DNA of 64,000 bases. Origin: Rhynchosporium graminicola (taxonomy: Eukaryota; Ascomycota; Leotiomycetes; Helotiales; Ploettnerulaceae). The stretch is taken from the NCBI GenBank assembly GCA_900074885.1, contig FJUW01000026.1:310001-374000 (forward strand), in the 5' to 3' direction. The position numbers and the translations under genes were made by a program. Shown here piece after piece: positions 22,549 through 35,206 of this stretch. Each line of letters opens with the position of its first letter. Position 1 is the stretch's first letter. Below the pieces are notes generated by a model that saw nothing but the letters and a program-made list of their open reading frames with translations, did not search any database and was not told where the DNA came from.

Positions 22549-24336
22549 ATGATTGAAGAGATCCTCGCTCGCGTCTCCCTCAAGACACTCCTTCTAGCAG
22601 CCATTGCCATCTACTCCCTCGTCAAAATCACAACATGGACCAACACAGACAGGAAGATCCGGCAACTGGGCGGCCGTACAAAAAGAGTCAACGTGAGATT
22701 TCCACTCGGTAAGAAGATCCCTTCCAACCTCTGTCAAACACCTCTGTTGAACTTTGAACATAGACCTTGACTTGATAGCCCGCGCCGTCAAAGCAACCAT
22801 GAGCCACAAGAACCTTGAAGCATGGGATTATTGGTTCACCAGCTCAACTGGCGAAAGGGTATACACCGTGGAAGCCAAGCCCGTTGGTCGCCGTCTCATT
22901 TTTACAGCCGACCCAGAGAACATCAAAGCGATCCTAGCTACGCAATTCACAGATTACGGCAAGGGAGAGCCATTTCACAGGGAATGGAGTGACTTCCTCG
23001 GGGACAGTATCTTTACTACTGATCTCGATCAATGGCATTCGTCGAGGCAACTAATCAGACCACAATTCGTCAAGGATCGAGTCAGTGATTTGGATGTCTT
23101 TGAGACACATGTTCAGGTCTTGATTCAGCAGATTGTGAATGGCGGGAGAGGCTATGATGAGACTTCCAAGGGGGGTGAGATTGATGTTAGCGATCTGTTC
23201 TTCCGATACACTCTCGATGCGGCGACGCATTTCTTGTTAGGACGATCTGTAGGAAGTCTGGAGTTGCCGGAACAGGAATTCGCAGAAGCGTTTGGTGAGG
23301 TGCAGAGAGTGCAGAGTATTATTGCACGAGCAGGGTATGTCCTTCGCCGTCGCCCATAACAGCTTCGTGGCTAACTTCATACAGACCGTTATGCTCCTTC
23401 GTCCCCCGTGCCTCATTCAAGAAAGGTATTAAAACTATTGACGAATTTGTAAATCCCTTCATCGACCAAGCACTTAGCCTTTCCCAGGATGAGCTAGACA
23501 CCAAAACGAAATCCGAAGAAGGATATACTTTCCTCCACGCCTTGGCCTCGTTCACCCGGGATCGAAAAGTACTTCGCGACCAACTCGTCGCTGTTCTCTT
23601 AGCAGGTAGAGATACCACAGCTTCGACTCTATCATGGACATTCTATGAACTGGCTCGTCATCCGGAGGTAGTCAAGAAATTGTGTAACGAGATCGAAAAT
23701 GTGGTCGGACTGGATAGAGCGCCCACATATGCTGATCTGAAGGGGATGAAGTATTTACAGGTACGCTCATCTTCCTCTCCTCGAAACTCAAATATTGAAT
23801 ACTGTACTAACTGCTTATCCCAGAACGTCATGCACGAAACCCTCCGCCTCTACCCCGTCGTCCCCTTCAACGTCCGCCTCGCCTTGAAAGACACCACCCT
23901 CCCCCGCGGCGGCGGCCCCGACGGGCTCTCTCCAATCGGCATCTTGAAAGACACACCCATCGGCTACTCCACGCTCATCATGCAACGTCGACCCGATCTC
24001 ACGCCTCCAGTTCCCAATCCTTCCAATCCGCAAAAACCAATCACCGTCCTCGATTTCTACCCCGAGCGCTGGCAAACCTGGCAGCCCAAGCCATGGACGT
24101 ATATCCCGTTCAACGGCGGCCCCAGGATATGTATTGGACAGCAATTCGCGCTGACTGAGATGGGGTATACGATTGTGAGGATGCTGCAGAGATTTGAGGA
24201 TGTGGAGAATTTCATGGGTGGTGTGGATGGTGGAAATCCGTGTTTGAAGGCCGAGATTGTTTTGCAGCCTGGTCAGGGTGTGAGAGTGGGGTTTAGGGAG
24301 AGGAGTCGTGAGAAGAAGAGCTTTGATTTGATATGA
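22549..24336 (+). CDS. Cytochrome P450, CYP52-clan (alkane/fatty-acid hydroxylase type)
   Basis: ER-anchored monooxygenase. Exons 22549-22708, 22764-23334, 23385-23760 and 23824-24336 sum to 1620 bases, 539 residues. The N-terminal membrane anchor is LLLAAIAIYSLV. Core motifs: HREWSDFLGDSIFTTD and WHSSRQLIRPQF (typical of CYP52-type enzymes), I-helix VLLAGRDTTAS, K-helix HETLRLYPVVP and heme loop FNGGPRICIGQQFALTE with the axial Cys. CYP52 enzymes omega-hydroxylate alkanes and fatty acids; that substrate is inferred from clan membership. Odd: after YSTLIMQRRPDL the usual short link to PERW is replaced by a Pro-rich stretch (PPVPNPSNPQKPITVLDFY). All key residues are intact, so it should be active. 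Confidence 0.9.
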
Positions 24337-25809
24337 TCGGATGGAAATGTGAGGGCGTGAATTGGAATCTTGGGTGTTCGATTATGATCGTGGTCATGCA
24401 CAGCAAATTCGTTTCCGATGTAACGAGATGTAATTTTTTATCCAAAGTCACCAAATTACGCTGGACGTTGCAAAAGTGTTGATCCGAAGTCATGGAAACG
24501 GTACGTGACATTTAACCCAATGCCTTACTTGCGTGATACTTACCAAGTATCGCGAAACATCTCCCGAAAATAGCGGAATCCAAATATGCCCTTCTATATT
24601 ACAAGTTCACTTATCATCGACGTCTTCCTCCTTCATGGCATAACCATAAATACTCGCTGGTGTCCAGTCTGCCTTTCTCTTACCCAATCACCCACATCAC
24701 ATCATCCCTTCCCATCATATCATTAAAGCAACTAAGTGCGTACGTGCAGTGCAGCCTTAGGACATCAGATCTCTGATCCTAGGTAAGTAAGCAAATAAGT
24801 AAGTAGAAGACTGTGGAACGGAATACCACACAAAGCCAGGAATGTCTTTCTAGCCCTCAAACGGTAGAATCAAGCATGATCGATCGACAAGTCGAGACGG
24901 CACTCGCTCCCTCAAGCCATCGATATCCCATACGCACACCTATACCAACAGAGATTTACATTATAGCCTTGCTTGAGCTACCCCCGCTCCTTCCTCCCAT
25001 GAGACCCTCAACATTTCGCATGCATCAAAGAAAGATTCCCAGTCTATGAATGGAATGCACGTGTCTTGTCGTGCAAGGCCAGAGTGATCACTCGATCCGA
25101 TCAGTGGATACACTTGAATCCGAGAACTTTCATCTGCATGTCTACCTCTCATCTCACTGATCGCGTCCTTCTTTTCCAAGGAGTAGCTTTCCTCTCCTCT
25201 CCTCTCCTCTCCTCTCCTCTGCAACGCCGATACCTACATTGCACACATCCCTCGCTTCACAACACTTGATTTCGCAATATTGTCCTCACTCTGTGTTTCC
25301 GTAGAGAGGGAACGGGAAAACAGGAGAATGGGAATGAATGAAAGGAATTATAAGTGACAGTCGCCAGAGAAATGACAGTTGGTGTTTACGCGACAGCAAC
25401 AGCCTTATCACCTGTAAGACATGAAGATGATTTTCTTACTCAATTTTTGCACAGACTAGCAAGCAATCCTTGAGATGCGATATCGAACGCGGATTTTACC
25501 TGAGACTCAGATCGTCGAGGAATTTTTTCGCGGTGGGACTATGTAGCTAGCTAGCTATGCTTTGATGGCTCGAACATAAGTAGACAGCATCTCCTGCACC
25601 AGGGAGTTGTTGTTCTATTGGTCTATGATCGATGCAGGGTCTTATATATGTAATAGTACCCCATCTCTCTCCATCTCTTTCTCGATTCCTTCATCAATAC
25701 GCGATAGTGAATATCCCATCTCAGAAGCACAACAGGAGAAAAAGAATTGTAAATCAACAGGCCGCTTGATCAGTGAACGTAAATAAAAGCGATGTAATAC
25801 CTGACTCAC
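24337..25809. other. Gene-poor region
   Basis: Open frames here (24813-25049, 24961-25224, 25066-25269) are short, repeat-driven and without domain signatures. The region contains a CCTCT microsatellite and a TAGC repeat near 25544-25555. No gene is called. Confidence 0.5.
25191..25220. repeat. CCTCT microsatellite, six units
   Basis: Exactly six tandem CCTCT units in a C/T-rich strand. Such tracts are common in fungal promoters. Confidence 0.9.
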
Positions 25810-26312
25810 TCAAAGGAAACAGAAACGATTTACAACGAGATCCTCTCGCGCATCACACGGAGATATTCCGACCATCTGTCCTTCACCTAACAGCAAGAGC
25901 TCCAGCTCCATCTCTCCAGGTATCAACCCCTTCCCCTCCAACTCAATACGACTTCCTCCCAGCGTATAAATACGCCTCCTACCTCCAACCCCTCTCGACT
26001 TTCTTAAAAATCGTACCCCGTCCGCCTGTCCTTTCGCCACTGGCAATTTCCACATCACTGCAACTTGTTTGTCTCCGGGGGCGATTTTAGATGGAGCTGC
26101 TGGTCTGGAAAAAGATTATATGGACCTACATACATACGTTGCGCTGTATGTACATCATGAACGGATCAGAAGAATATTATACCTGGTTTCTGAAAGAAGA
26201 CCGGGTTGATCGAAGCTGGTGAGATTTCGAGGTGATGGTAGTGGTAGGGATGATTTAAGATGATGATGTTAGGAGTCTTGACAGCGGGATGTGCTGTGCT
26301 AACAGTGGCAGG
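25810..26312 (-). CDS. Cryptic hypothetical gene, 5' end unresolved
   Basis: Not recognised. Two exons can be joined on the minus strand: one open from 26312 to 26183 (ending NPVFFQKP) and one from 26099 to 25810. The intron 26100-26182 has a GTATAA donor and a CCAG acceptor and keeps frame. The product has balanced composition and protein-like segments (MWKLPVAKGQADGVRFLRKS, RIYTLGGSRIELEGKGLIPG, VGISPCDAREDLVVNRF), unlike the Pro/Ser-rich plus-strand frame over the same bases. No start codon is found: the frame is open back to a TAA at 26313-26315, so an upstream exon is probably missing. It could be a partial or decayed gene. Confidence 0.4.
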
Positions 26313-28441
26313 TTATGTTGATCTCTTGAAATGCTTTCTTAGACGAAGCTTTCGGTATAGCAACCTTATTCATGCTGATCATAGTATTTCACAATCATCG
26401 CGGCGACGAAATACAGTCTGGTTATTTCATTCACAGTCCATAGTCTACTCTAATGCAGCGCTTGCGTTAAAAGGATGTCCAGCTCTTCATAGCGTACACA
26501 TCATCAATAGACTGATTGCCGTTGGAGTCGCTATAAGTTCCCTGCCCCAATGCAGCCCTGCTCTGCTGCTTGCAAACCTCAACTGCCGAACCAAGGTGCT
26601 CATTATTAGGCAGGAGTTACACCCTTTTCACTCACCTTTCGAGGTTCTTCAAAATCTAGCTAATTCAGAATCATGGAAACGAAAAACAATTTCAAAGATT
26701 TAAGGTTTTGCTTCTGCAATGTGCTTCATTCAGTACCTATTTTACCTGCATGCACATCATCCTCCACCCGATCTCTCAAGAGGATGTCTTATGTTGTCTC
26801 GCAGATAATACATTAGATGCGCAATAACTCCCTTAAGTCCCTATTAACCCTAATTCCCTAGCGTCTGCCGACTGGATCTGTTTATTATAAAAGCTATTCT
26901 TCTCCCCCCTCATTTTCCTGCTTCGTATCAAACACCGGGCTAGGCATTTCCTCCAACAGGAATCTTGAAGATGCATGTGGTTGGACGTCAGCATAGGAGA
27001 GGATATCTTGGAACGTTAAATTTCTTCTGAATGGCAGTGTATGTTCTATTCATTTGGCTCCGTTCATTGAAAAGTCATCACGACAGACCAAGATCGCTAA
27101 CAGTAGCGAGAAAATGACAACAATGCTAACCTTGACAGCGAGTTGTGGATCATGAGTCTTTGAAAGCAGCATTCGTATCCATGTCCATGGAATCTAGAAG
27201 ATCAACACGTAGAATCCTTCATGAAGTATGGATCATTGTGGCTGGCTGGACCTGCGCAATATCTTGAAAGACAAGTAAAAGACAGCTTCCACCAAATCGA
27301 GGCCATGACAGAGATCCAAAATATACGCGTCCGCTGCTACAATCACGAAAAGATTCTGCATTGGAACTCCTTTTTATAGTCCTTGCACGATCGGATAACT
27401 TCATTCACTTTACATTTCTTGCCCGACATCCAGTGCTCGCATACCGAGATCGGATCAACCCTGCGTTCAAGTTATACTGAATAGATATTCACAGCGAACA
27501 AATCAAGCTCGCGACGAGGCAATTTCCTTCGATGTGACGCTAGATACTCATGAAAAACAAATAGGTAGTGGCCCGAAAGGCTGAAGACCCCTGAAGTGAA
27601 ATCAGCTTCGAGTGATGCGGATGACGACTGACAATCCCGATGTTTTCATCTTCGTTGCTAATCATGACATAGTATCTCACTTATTCCTTTTCATTCAATT
27701 CTCTCTCTTTCCCCCCCGAAAAGGTCTAGCTTGTGGAAGCTGAAAAACGTACATTGAGATACTAATAGTGCGATTCGTGGAGAGTATCTTGGTAGAGAAT
27801 GCTTGTCTGTGGTGACTCTGGGACGATGTTTGCGATGTGCTGGACCTAGAGAAATTATTGAAAAGCTGTGGTTTTGATTAATACGATTTTAGGGACAGAG
27901 TGATGGACGTAGCGATGAATCGAGAGCTGGAATGGCATTTCTCAATAAAGAAGAGGATTCTATATCACCTGAATAGTCTGGGTGGCATAGTAAGCTCGGA
28001 CATAGAATCCTTGACTTTGAGCTTCCACTGTGAGCTTTTGACTGCGTCCTTGGAAACTAATGCCTCGCTGACAATTGCTTTGTGCCTTGACAAGTTGTTA
28101 CATCTTTGATTTTCCCATCTGCTTTACCTCCTCGATTACCACATTCCAGTTCAAGCCAGAGAGCACGACTCAGCAGACCATCTGTACCTTTGTATCTGCT
28201 CAGACGGAAGCAGGGTGACTATCAAGTGAAGGACGTACCTGCTCTCACCATCCTTCAGCTTATAAAATAAGTAAGATATTGGCATATTCTTAGGGATAAT
28301 CTGCTGGCCACTGTTCTGTACGTTCAAGTTATGGAAGGTCGTCAAGATATGGAAAAGGAAGATAGAGAGTGTACTGTTTCCAGTATAGGTCGAGGACTGG
28401 TTTCCAATATCTACACGACCGTATTTTTCCTCTCCAGTTGA
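26313..28441. other. Gene-poor region
   Basis: No family recognised. The plus frame at 26260-26703 lacks domain signal and overlaps the antisense of the cryptic gene above. 27050-28140 is AT-rich with only short frames. Confidence 0.45.
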
Positions 28442-29933
28442 TTAGACATCATGGTCCACTCGTACGTAATCGCTGTTTCGATTTCTAAGTTTTGGATTAT
28501 CGACAACAAGAACTTCTTGAAAATATCTTGTTGATAGATGGACCAAAATCTCGTTGCGCTTATGTGGAATCCTTATTTGAGGGGAACTCAGAATGATATA
28601 CCCAGAGTTATATAAAAACGGGATCGGATAACCACCATTCAATCACTCCATCACTGTCAATATGCGTCGACCTTGTCAGGCATGAAAATTGCCAATTTGA
28701 ACTTCCGATACGTATCTTCCATCCCAATGCTATTGCACCTAGAAGTATACCTTCCCCTTGTAAACTTACTAGCTCCTATTCGTCTGATACAGCAACAAAT
28801 CCTCCTCGATCCCACACACCCGACCCACCATTTCCTTCTTATAAGCACCGGTTCCGTAATCCAAATAAGTATAGTTAAGAAACTTCTCGAACTCATCTAT
28901 TCCAATCCTCTTCAGCTGAGCGCAGCCAGGCTTGAGATAAATTGAGAAATCAAGCCAGACGAGAAAGTGAAAATATAACACTGCCCGAAATATCATTGTG
29001 ATGAACGAAATCCGGAGAAGGAGTTTACCGCAAAATAAACTAGGTTATTACATCTCAACCACATCCGACTCTCATTTACTCAAGCGATGACGTGTTTAGA
29101 GGTGATGCCGGACAAAATATTTGGCTTACCGGTGTTTCCTCTGGAAGTAAGAAACTTGTGGTATTCAAGAGCAACAATAGTCATATCAGTATTCAGGAAC
29201 AGGATAATTTGTTCATCCCAGATAGCTCGCTTGTACCAATTATCTAGGATCCACTGATAGGAAGTTTGCTCTCTCAGCCTGAAGGAGTATGCGTCAGGTT
29301 GCACGAGGATATCAAAGAGCTCTTCTACACACCTCAATTCAAGATCCACCGGGGAGTTGCACATAAAACATAAACATAAGTTTCAAACTGAGCATCAAAG
29401 AAGTAGGTATTACCCTGATCTACTCTGAGGACGGAAGTCCGGAAGCAACTCAAGCTCACACTCATCTCTGTTCACTTGACCCATATCAAACAACTACTCA
29501 TCCATCTATAATTGAAATCACCAACCATAAAACCAACACCTTCTCTTCCCCAGGAGAAAATCCGATTAGTACTTATCACAAGATAAATCCAGTAATACAC
29601 AGCTACTACCCGAAGAAGGCCACTAGGCGTAATAGCAGATGTAGCAGGGCAGACCAACTGAGGTTATCGCCGTCGAGAGCAGCACCGAGGAAATCAGGAA
29701 TCTAAAAAGGTCGACGGCATTACATTATCGAAGAAATTGAAGGGTTCTTTGATGATGAATTCGACGTGGGACTTTGCTCTACTGAATGGGAGGTGCGCAT
29801 GGTTGGCTGATCGGTCATCGGTCGATAGTCTTGACACTCTGTGAGGGATGAGGATCTCGATATATTCTGTTAGAACCTCCTTTGGAGACCTGTTAAGATC
29901 AAGATCAAGATCTACGGGTACCTGCTTTATCAC
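28442..29933 (-). pseudogene. Decayed gene of unknown family, several frameshifts
   Basis: Protein-like segments follow one another on the minus strand in different frames: KEVLTEYIEILIPHRVSRLS (29933-29694), REQTSYQWILDNWYKRAIWD (29364-29080), RCNNLVYFAVNSFSGF (about 29020), IGIDEFEKFLNYTYLDYG (28996-28769), MEDTYRKFKLAIFMPDKVDA (28896-28657), DGVIEWWLSDPVFI (about 28640) and EILVHLSTRYFQEVLVVDN (28642-28442). Most frame changes, and the stops after GITSKHVIA and SDPVFI, have no splice signals spaced like a normal intron. I read this as a dying gene rather than an intron-rich one. The family is unknown to me; a related intact copy elsewhere would settle the frame. Confidence 0.45.
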
Positions 29934-30151
29934 TCGTCATAGGCATCACTTCAGAACTCCACTTCATCACAAAGAATATCCAAGACCAAAATATTACAAG
30001 AGATATTCATGCTTGGAATGAATGGATACACTCATCTACTGTCTCTCTAATTGCATGTGAAAAAGTCTCATCTCCGATAACAAACGCCGAACTCACCAGC
30101 AATCCAATCTCAATCCCTCTAGAGAAGTAGCCTACACCCAGTCATTTGCAG

Positions 30152-31923
30152 TCACTTTAAACCAAAGCTCAACCTCACAGCAACACCAAACCGCTCGATA
30201 GCCTCCGTCATTTGGTCGTTCGCAGCAGCCGCAAATGTGGCTCTGAAGAACATCTCCGCCTGAACGAAACCATCTCGCTCAGCAGTAAACCAGCTACCTT
30301 TGCAAATCAAGACGCCTTCCTCAACAGCAGCAAGGAAAATCTCTTCTTCAATTTCGGCATGAGTCTTGGTTTTGGCATGGGGATGTTGTTTCCAGTCGAC
30401 TTTGAGCCAGAGCTATTTTATGCGTTAGCTTATCGGGTCCTAGGTTTAAGGAATGGAGAACCTACAAACATCCCAGCCGCAGGAGGGTTCCACGTGACAA
30501 CTTCCTTCGGGAGGTATTTCTCACAAGCAGAAAGAAGAACGTCACGTCGCTGAGTATACACCATACGGAGGTTAATCAACCACTTCAAATATCCATCATG
30601 TCCCCAATGCTCATCAAGAAGCTTGAACAACACAAGTTGGGAAATTCCACTAGGATTCTGGACAGAGCACTCATTCGCACGTGTGAACCGCTCTACAATT
30701 TGTTCGGAGGCGGTTATCCATCCAACTCGTGTCCCGGGCGCGATGACTTTGGAGAAACTGTCCATACGCATGACTCGGCCGTCGACGTCTAAACTTAAGT
30801 ATGTTGGAACGAGCGACTCGAGGAATTCTTCATTGCTGGCTGGTGGAGGGACAGCTGGAGAATCTGGCCCGGTATAGGGTTGCATTTGGAGAAAGTAGTA
30901 AGGCTCGTCTTCGAATATGTAAAGATCGTGCTTTTGGGCGATTTTGTAGATTGCTTTTCTGCGTGGGAATGATTGGGTAGCTCCTGTGGGATTTTGGCCG
31001 GATGGAACGAGGTAGAGAACGAATGGCTTGCGAGCTCCCCTCGCCTTTTCGTCCCAGTTCGAGAGTAGATCATCCAAGCTGTCGGGTAAAAGTCCCTCAG
31101 CATCCATAGCTACTCCTACGAAGCCAACTCCTAGCGCAGCGGCTGTTTCTACTGCGGATGCAAATGCATAATCTTCCGACAAAACAAAATCTCCCCTCTC
31201 GCAGAACATCCGGAAAGCGAGATCCAAAGCTGAAGTGCTTCCCACAGTAAGAGCACATTGCCAATCTGCGAAAGCTGGATTACAAACGATTTCTGTATGT
31301 TCCGTAACAAAACGAATCATCTGCCCCGACCCCATGCCCAAACCATAATTCAATGCAATTGATAGATCGTATGTGCCATTATCCGTCTTGGTGACATCGT
31401 ATTTGCCAGCCTTTAACACCGTGCCGTTTTCTTGTGTTTCTGCTTCGGAGAAGTGGGGGACGGTCGGGACTTTGATGCTGATTTCTTCGATTGGGAAGTT
31501 TTCTGCCAGTGGCATGCCTCCTCCCAGCGTTATCAGTCCGGGCTTGCTGAGGTATTTGGCTGCTGCTTTCAGACTGGATGGTTGTCTCGCTTTGGCTTCT
31601 GTGGTGAGATAGTCTGCAAATAATGATCAGTCACGATCAAGAGTGGGTGATTCGTCTTTGACATACGGTCCCATTTCTTTGCTTTTGGCTTCCCGGTATC
31701 CTGGACTTGTCAGCTATTGGATTTCGGGGAAGAAGTGAGTACTTACGGGCGTCTTGAAGAGGTCACTGCTTGTAGGAGCAGCAGTTCCTGCTACGAATCT
31801 CCCTGCTTTGACACGTCTAGCAGCGATTGCCTTGAAAGTCAACGGATTAGGAAGGACGGCTGATTGGGTATCAGTGATCGCCTCGGGCTGGAATGTATTT
31901 CCAATTGCAGAGGGAGGAGTCAT
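30152..31923 (-). CDS. PLP-dependent aromatic/aminoadipate aminotransferase, Aro8-like
   Basis: Transfers amino groups between aromatic amino acids, kynurenine or 2-aminoadipate and 2-oxo acids (fold type I, class I/II). Exons 31923-31747, 31700-31667, 31613-30466 and 30412-30152 sum to 1620 bases, 539 residues. Motifs: ARQPSSLKAAAKYLSKPGLI at the substrate lid, TVGSTSALDLAFRMF (PLP phosphate region), PSGQNPTGATQS, EDEPYYFLQ and the PLP lysine in DSFSKVIAPGTRVGW. The C-terminal domain (GVLICKGSWFTAERDGF) is encoded by the last exon. This fits fungal Aro8 and kynurenine aminotransferases; exact substrate cannot be told. All catalytic residues seem present. Confidence 0.92.
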
Positions 31924-33043
31924 GATGAAGTACTTATATTGATATAAGTACGAGTATAAGTGTAATTGAGGTTTGTAGGGAACGTGGATGGGTATCTGTG
32001 AAGAAAGAAGTATAAGAATGTGTAGGCCCCTTGCTTGACTGTACCTGCCTACCTACCTTATTAGGTACTTTGCCATTGTGTCAAGCGCAGGGCGTGACTG
32101 TTGGTACTTGTTTTATATTATGCTTTTGATACAGCCGGCACACGGAGACCAGGTGAGCAATTACGAGTAAGGGATGTGAGTATATGTGGACCTACCTTCG
32201 CACATTGTTGCTTTTTTCAGCCGTCACTAGATGCGAGATTGTAGTCATAATATGGTTCTTTGTAACCTCGCTAGGGGATGTCGTCGGTCAAGTGCCACAA
32301 ACGCCAAGAGATATGTGATAGGCCGAAGATAAGCGCTGATTATGAAACATTATGATTACGATAAGCGAACGCCGATGTCCGATCGTCGGCCTGTGTTACG
32401 TCGAATATACCCCATTTCCCCACTATTGACTTTCATGCGCTGTAGCGAAGTCCTCGAGTGGCATAGGCTGGTGGTGAGTTTAAAGTTAGTACTTACGATG
32501 TATGTGACGAAAGGTCATTTATTTGAATGCTTCGTCATATCGCCAATGGACCACTTGCATTTGAGACCGAACCCCGTAAAATAAACATGTCGATTGGTTC
32601 CAGATAGGATCCTGATAGCATAGCATATGAAGCTTTGATTAGGCACAAGTAGAATTTGGTATACATTCGAATTATTTCAGATCATGCGTATTTTACTAAG
32701 CTTTTACTTATGCTAGGACTAGAAGATAAGTTTCTCTGTCTAAGATACAATCGAATTCGAATGACACTAGTGGATCATTTCTATCACAAAATCTGGTACT
32801 ACTCTTACTATATATTTCACATTTCTTGACAGGTATCTTCCTGATACGGACAGAGGCTCGAGATGATATGGGGACTTCATTCAAGGGAGAGCATATGCAG
32901 GTAAGTAACTGTTTCTCATTTCAGATTCATTGTGTAATTTTCGTCCGTCTTATCCAAAGACTGTTGCTCACCAGAAACCTATCCTTTAGCCAATCCCAAA
33001 GGCTACAAAAAAGCCAAAGCCAAAGCCAAACCCGAGAAGCCGA
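31924..33043. other. Intergenic region
   Basis: Promoter side of the aminotransferase and 3' side of the next gene. The repeat tacctgcctacctacctta lies at about 32041. GCCAAA is repeated three times at 33013-33030. No gene seen. Confidence 0.5.
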
Positions 33044-35206
33044 TTAACCTAGCTCAAATGTGCCAGGTACCCAGCCATACACTCTCCTCAGTCGACTCGC
33101 ATAGGCCAGAAGCACATGACCTTCGATTTTCGGCTGATGCGGTCGATGGACTGTCAACGACTTCTGGTTCCCCATGCTAGCCGGAGGAAGGAACGTGTAG
33201 ACTGAGCCAAATTTTGGCACGACTGAAAACTCCAGATCCGCCATTGCTGCTTCGAAAGCGGTCCAATGTATCGAGCCCCTTTTTCCGTCTCTGGGAAACA
33301 GCACAGAGAAGGTATTGAGGGTGTCCTGTTTCACCCTGAATACTTGTGGCTCGACCTCCTCCTCCTCTAGCTCCTCAGCCGGGATGACTGAAGCGTGGAA
33401 GAAAGACGAGTGAGCGGGTCGGCTCTTGTCTTTCTCCCGGCGTTGCTCGATTCGCTCAGCTGAACTGGAGATTTCAGTGACTGGCACGTATGGTTGGGGT
33501 ACCGTCTTTTTTTGCGCCGATTTTGTCTGCTGCTGCTCGTGGTAGCGGTGGATGTCTTCCATGCACTGATCGATCAAGTCTTCGTAAAGTGTTTCGAGCG
33601 TGGTGCCTGTCCTTTCGAGAATGGTCGCATCTAGGGATTGCCATGTCCCCCGGGCATTATTGTCGTCATTGAGCTTTGCGATCACTGCTACGAATGCGGA
33701 CAGGTCTATGGCCTCTCTTACAGATTCAAGCTCAGATGTCAGAGCTTCTGATCTGGACAAGTAGATCTGATTCTTTCTCCCAGACTTGTCAGGCATCGGA
33801 ATTACAGCACGTACGTCTATGATGAAGCTGACAGTCGCTGCCAGATTGCCGAGCGCATCGTATCCAGAGGAATGCATTCGAGCTCGATTTGCTGGATCCG
33901 ACCGATGAAGCTCGTCGACTTTCCGTACATGAGCGATAGATTCGGCGGCGTCACTCTTCTGACACAGGCTAAGGAGGTGGTTATCCTGTGGTTCCTTCTT
34001 CAAGTCCGGCTTACCCTTCACTTTGACCAGCGGGAATCCATCATCCCAGGCTACAGGAATGCGCACGAGGTACTTGGCACACGAACCACGCCGGAGGCTA
34101 TGAATGAGCTGCCTTCTCGAACGACGATGTTCTATGTCGCAGACATTGGAGAGCTCCTGTACAGCTATGGCACGTAGGGTGCCATCAACCGGCTGTCCGT
34201 TGATGAGCAACAGGAGGCGATGAATGTATTCCCAGGTCGCTACACTTATGACCATGTCTTTTGCCATATCGAAGATATATTGGCTGTTAAAGCTGTCGTC
34301 GATAATGGACAGGCACTGACCTTTGTCATCCTTCACCAACTCAGGCCTCGAGAACAACCACGAGGTAGCCATATATAGTAATACAGTGGAATCTTTACGA
34401 CAGAGCTCAAGAATTTCTTCTCGTGAAGACTTCATATCCAGAGCACCGCTGACAATATCGTTCAGCGTCAGCGTCTGTGGCAAAGCAGCGATGGAGAGGA
34501 ATGAGAGAAGCTTGGTCGATTGTTCAACGGCTTCTGAAGACACTGCGGTAGAATTTGTCAAATCAGCCTTTGCCGTCCTGTACGCTGTATCGATCGTCAA
34601 TATGTAGTTGAAGATCACAATCAAGGATATTATGGTGTGATGCTGTCTCTTCAGGACGAAGTCTCCAATCGGTGTTGGGAGACAAGCCCCGGAAGTCGCA
34701 GGACCGGAGAAGAGAGCATATGAATCGTCATACTGCCCTTTGTTGGGATATCGTCTTCTCTCCACATATTTCTCGTCATCTGTATAAATGTTAAGCCAGT
34801 GACGATGAGAAATGGTTAAGTCGCTTCTCAAATCATTGGCTCGCATGCCCCGCTCAATGAACCCAGCATCACCAAGCTCTTCTCCCACACCTTGCTTGTA
34901 CTGCTCCCAAAGAGATGTACTAGCGCGATACTGTAGCAAGTCCAGAAGGCGGTCATCTCCAAGCACAGTCAACTCCAGCATGTTGATCTCTGGTATAATG
35001 AGGTTTACATTGCCTAAAGTTGTATCGGTCGGTTTATTGAGAACTTTGGTACCCTCCTTGGTGATCCCGAACAAAATTTTGGCTCGTTGATTCTTGTCGA
35101 ACGACCTCCAGAGCTACTCAACTCGGGCTCCATCATGTCGGTATTTTGTGGCCAGGTTCTTGTGAAGAGCTCTGACTTGCTCGGGTAGATCGACGACGAA
35201 GACCAT
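33044..35206 (-). pseudogene. Large uncharacterised fungal protein with premature TAG at codon 31
   Basis: One long frame from ATG at 35206 to the stop at 33044 (721 codons), interrupted only by TAG at 35116-35114. The first 30 codons (MVFVVDLPEQVRALHKNLAT) run in frame into LWRSFDKNQRAKILFGITKE. From memory, family members read Gln at this point, so CAG to TAG is likely. The body is alpha-helical. The last 100 residues (RGSIHWTAFEAAMADLEFSV, GSVYTF, SLTVHRPHQPKIEGHVLLAY, YGWVPGTFEL) resemble a conserved fungal C-terminal module, which to me recalls the HicA-like fold (uncertain). Function unknown. The rest of the frame is intact, so loss is recent, the stop is read through, or translation starts downstream. 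Confidence 0.6.

Noticed and set aside
30212..31623. Several plus-strand frames opposite the aminotransferase
   Set aside because: Antisense shadows of the aminotransferase exons.
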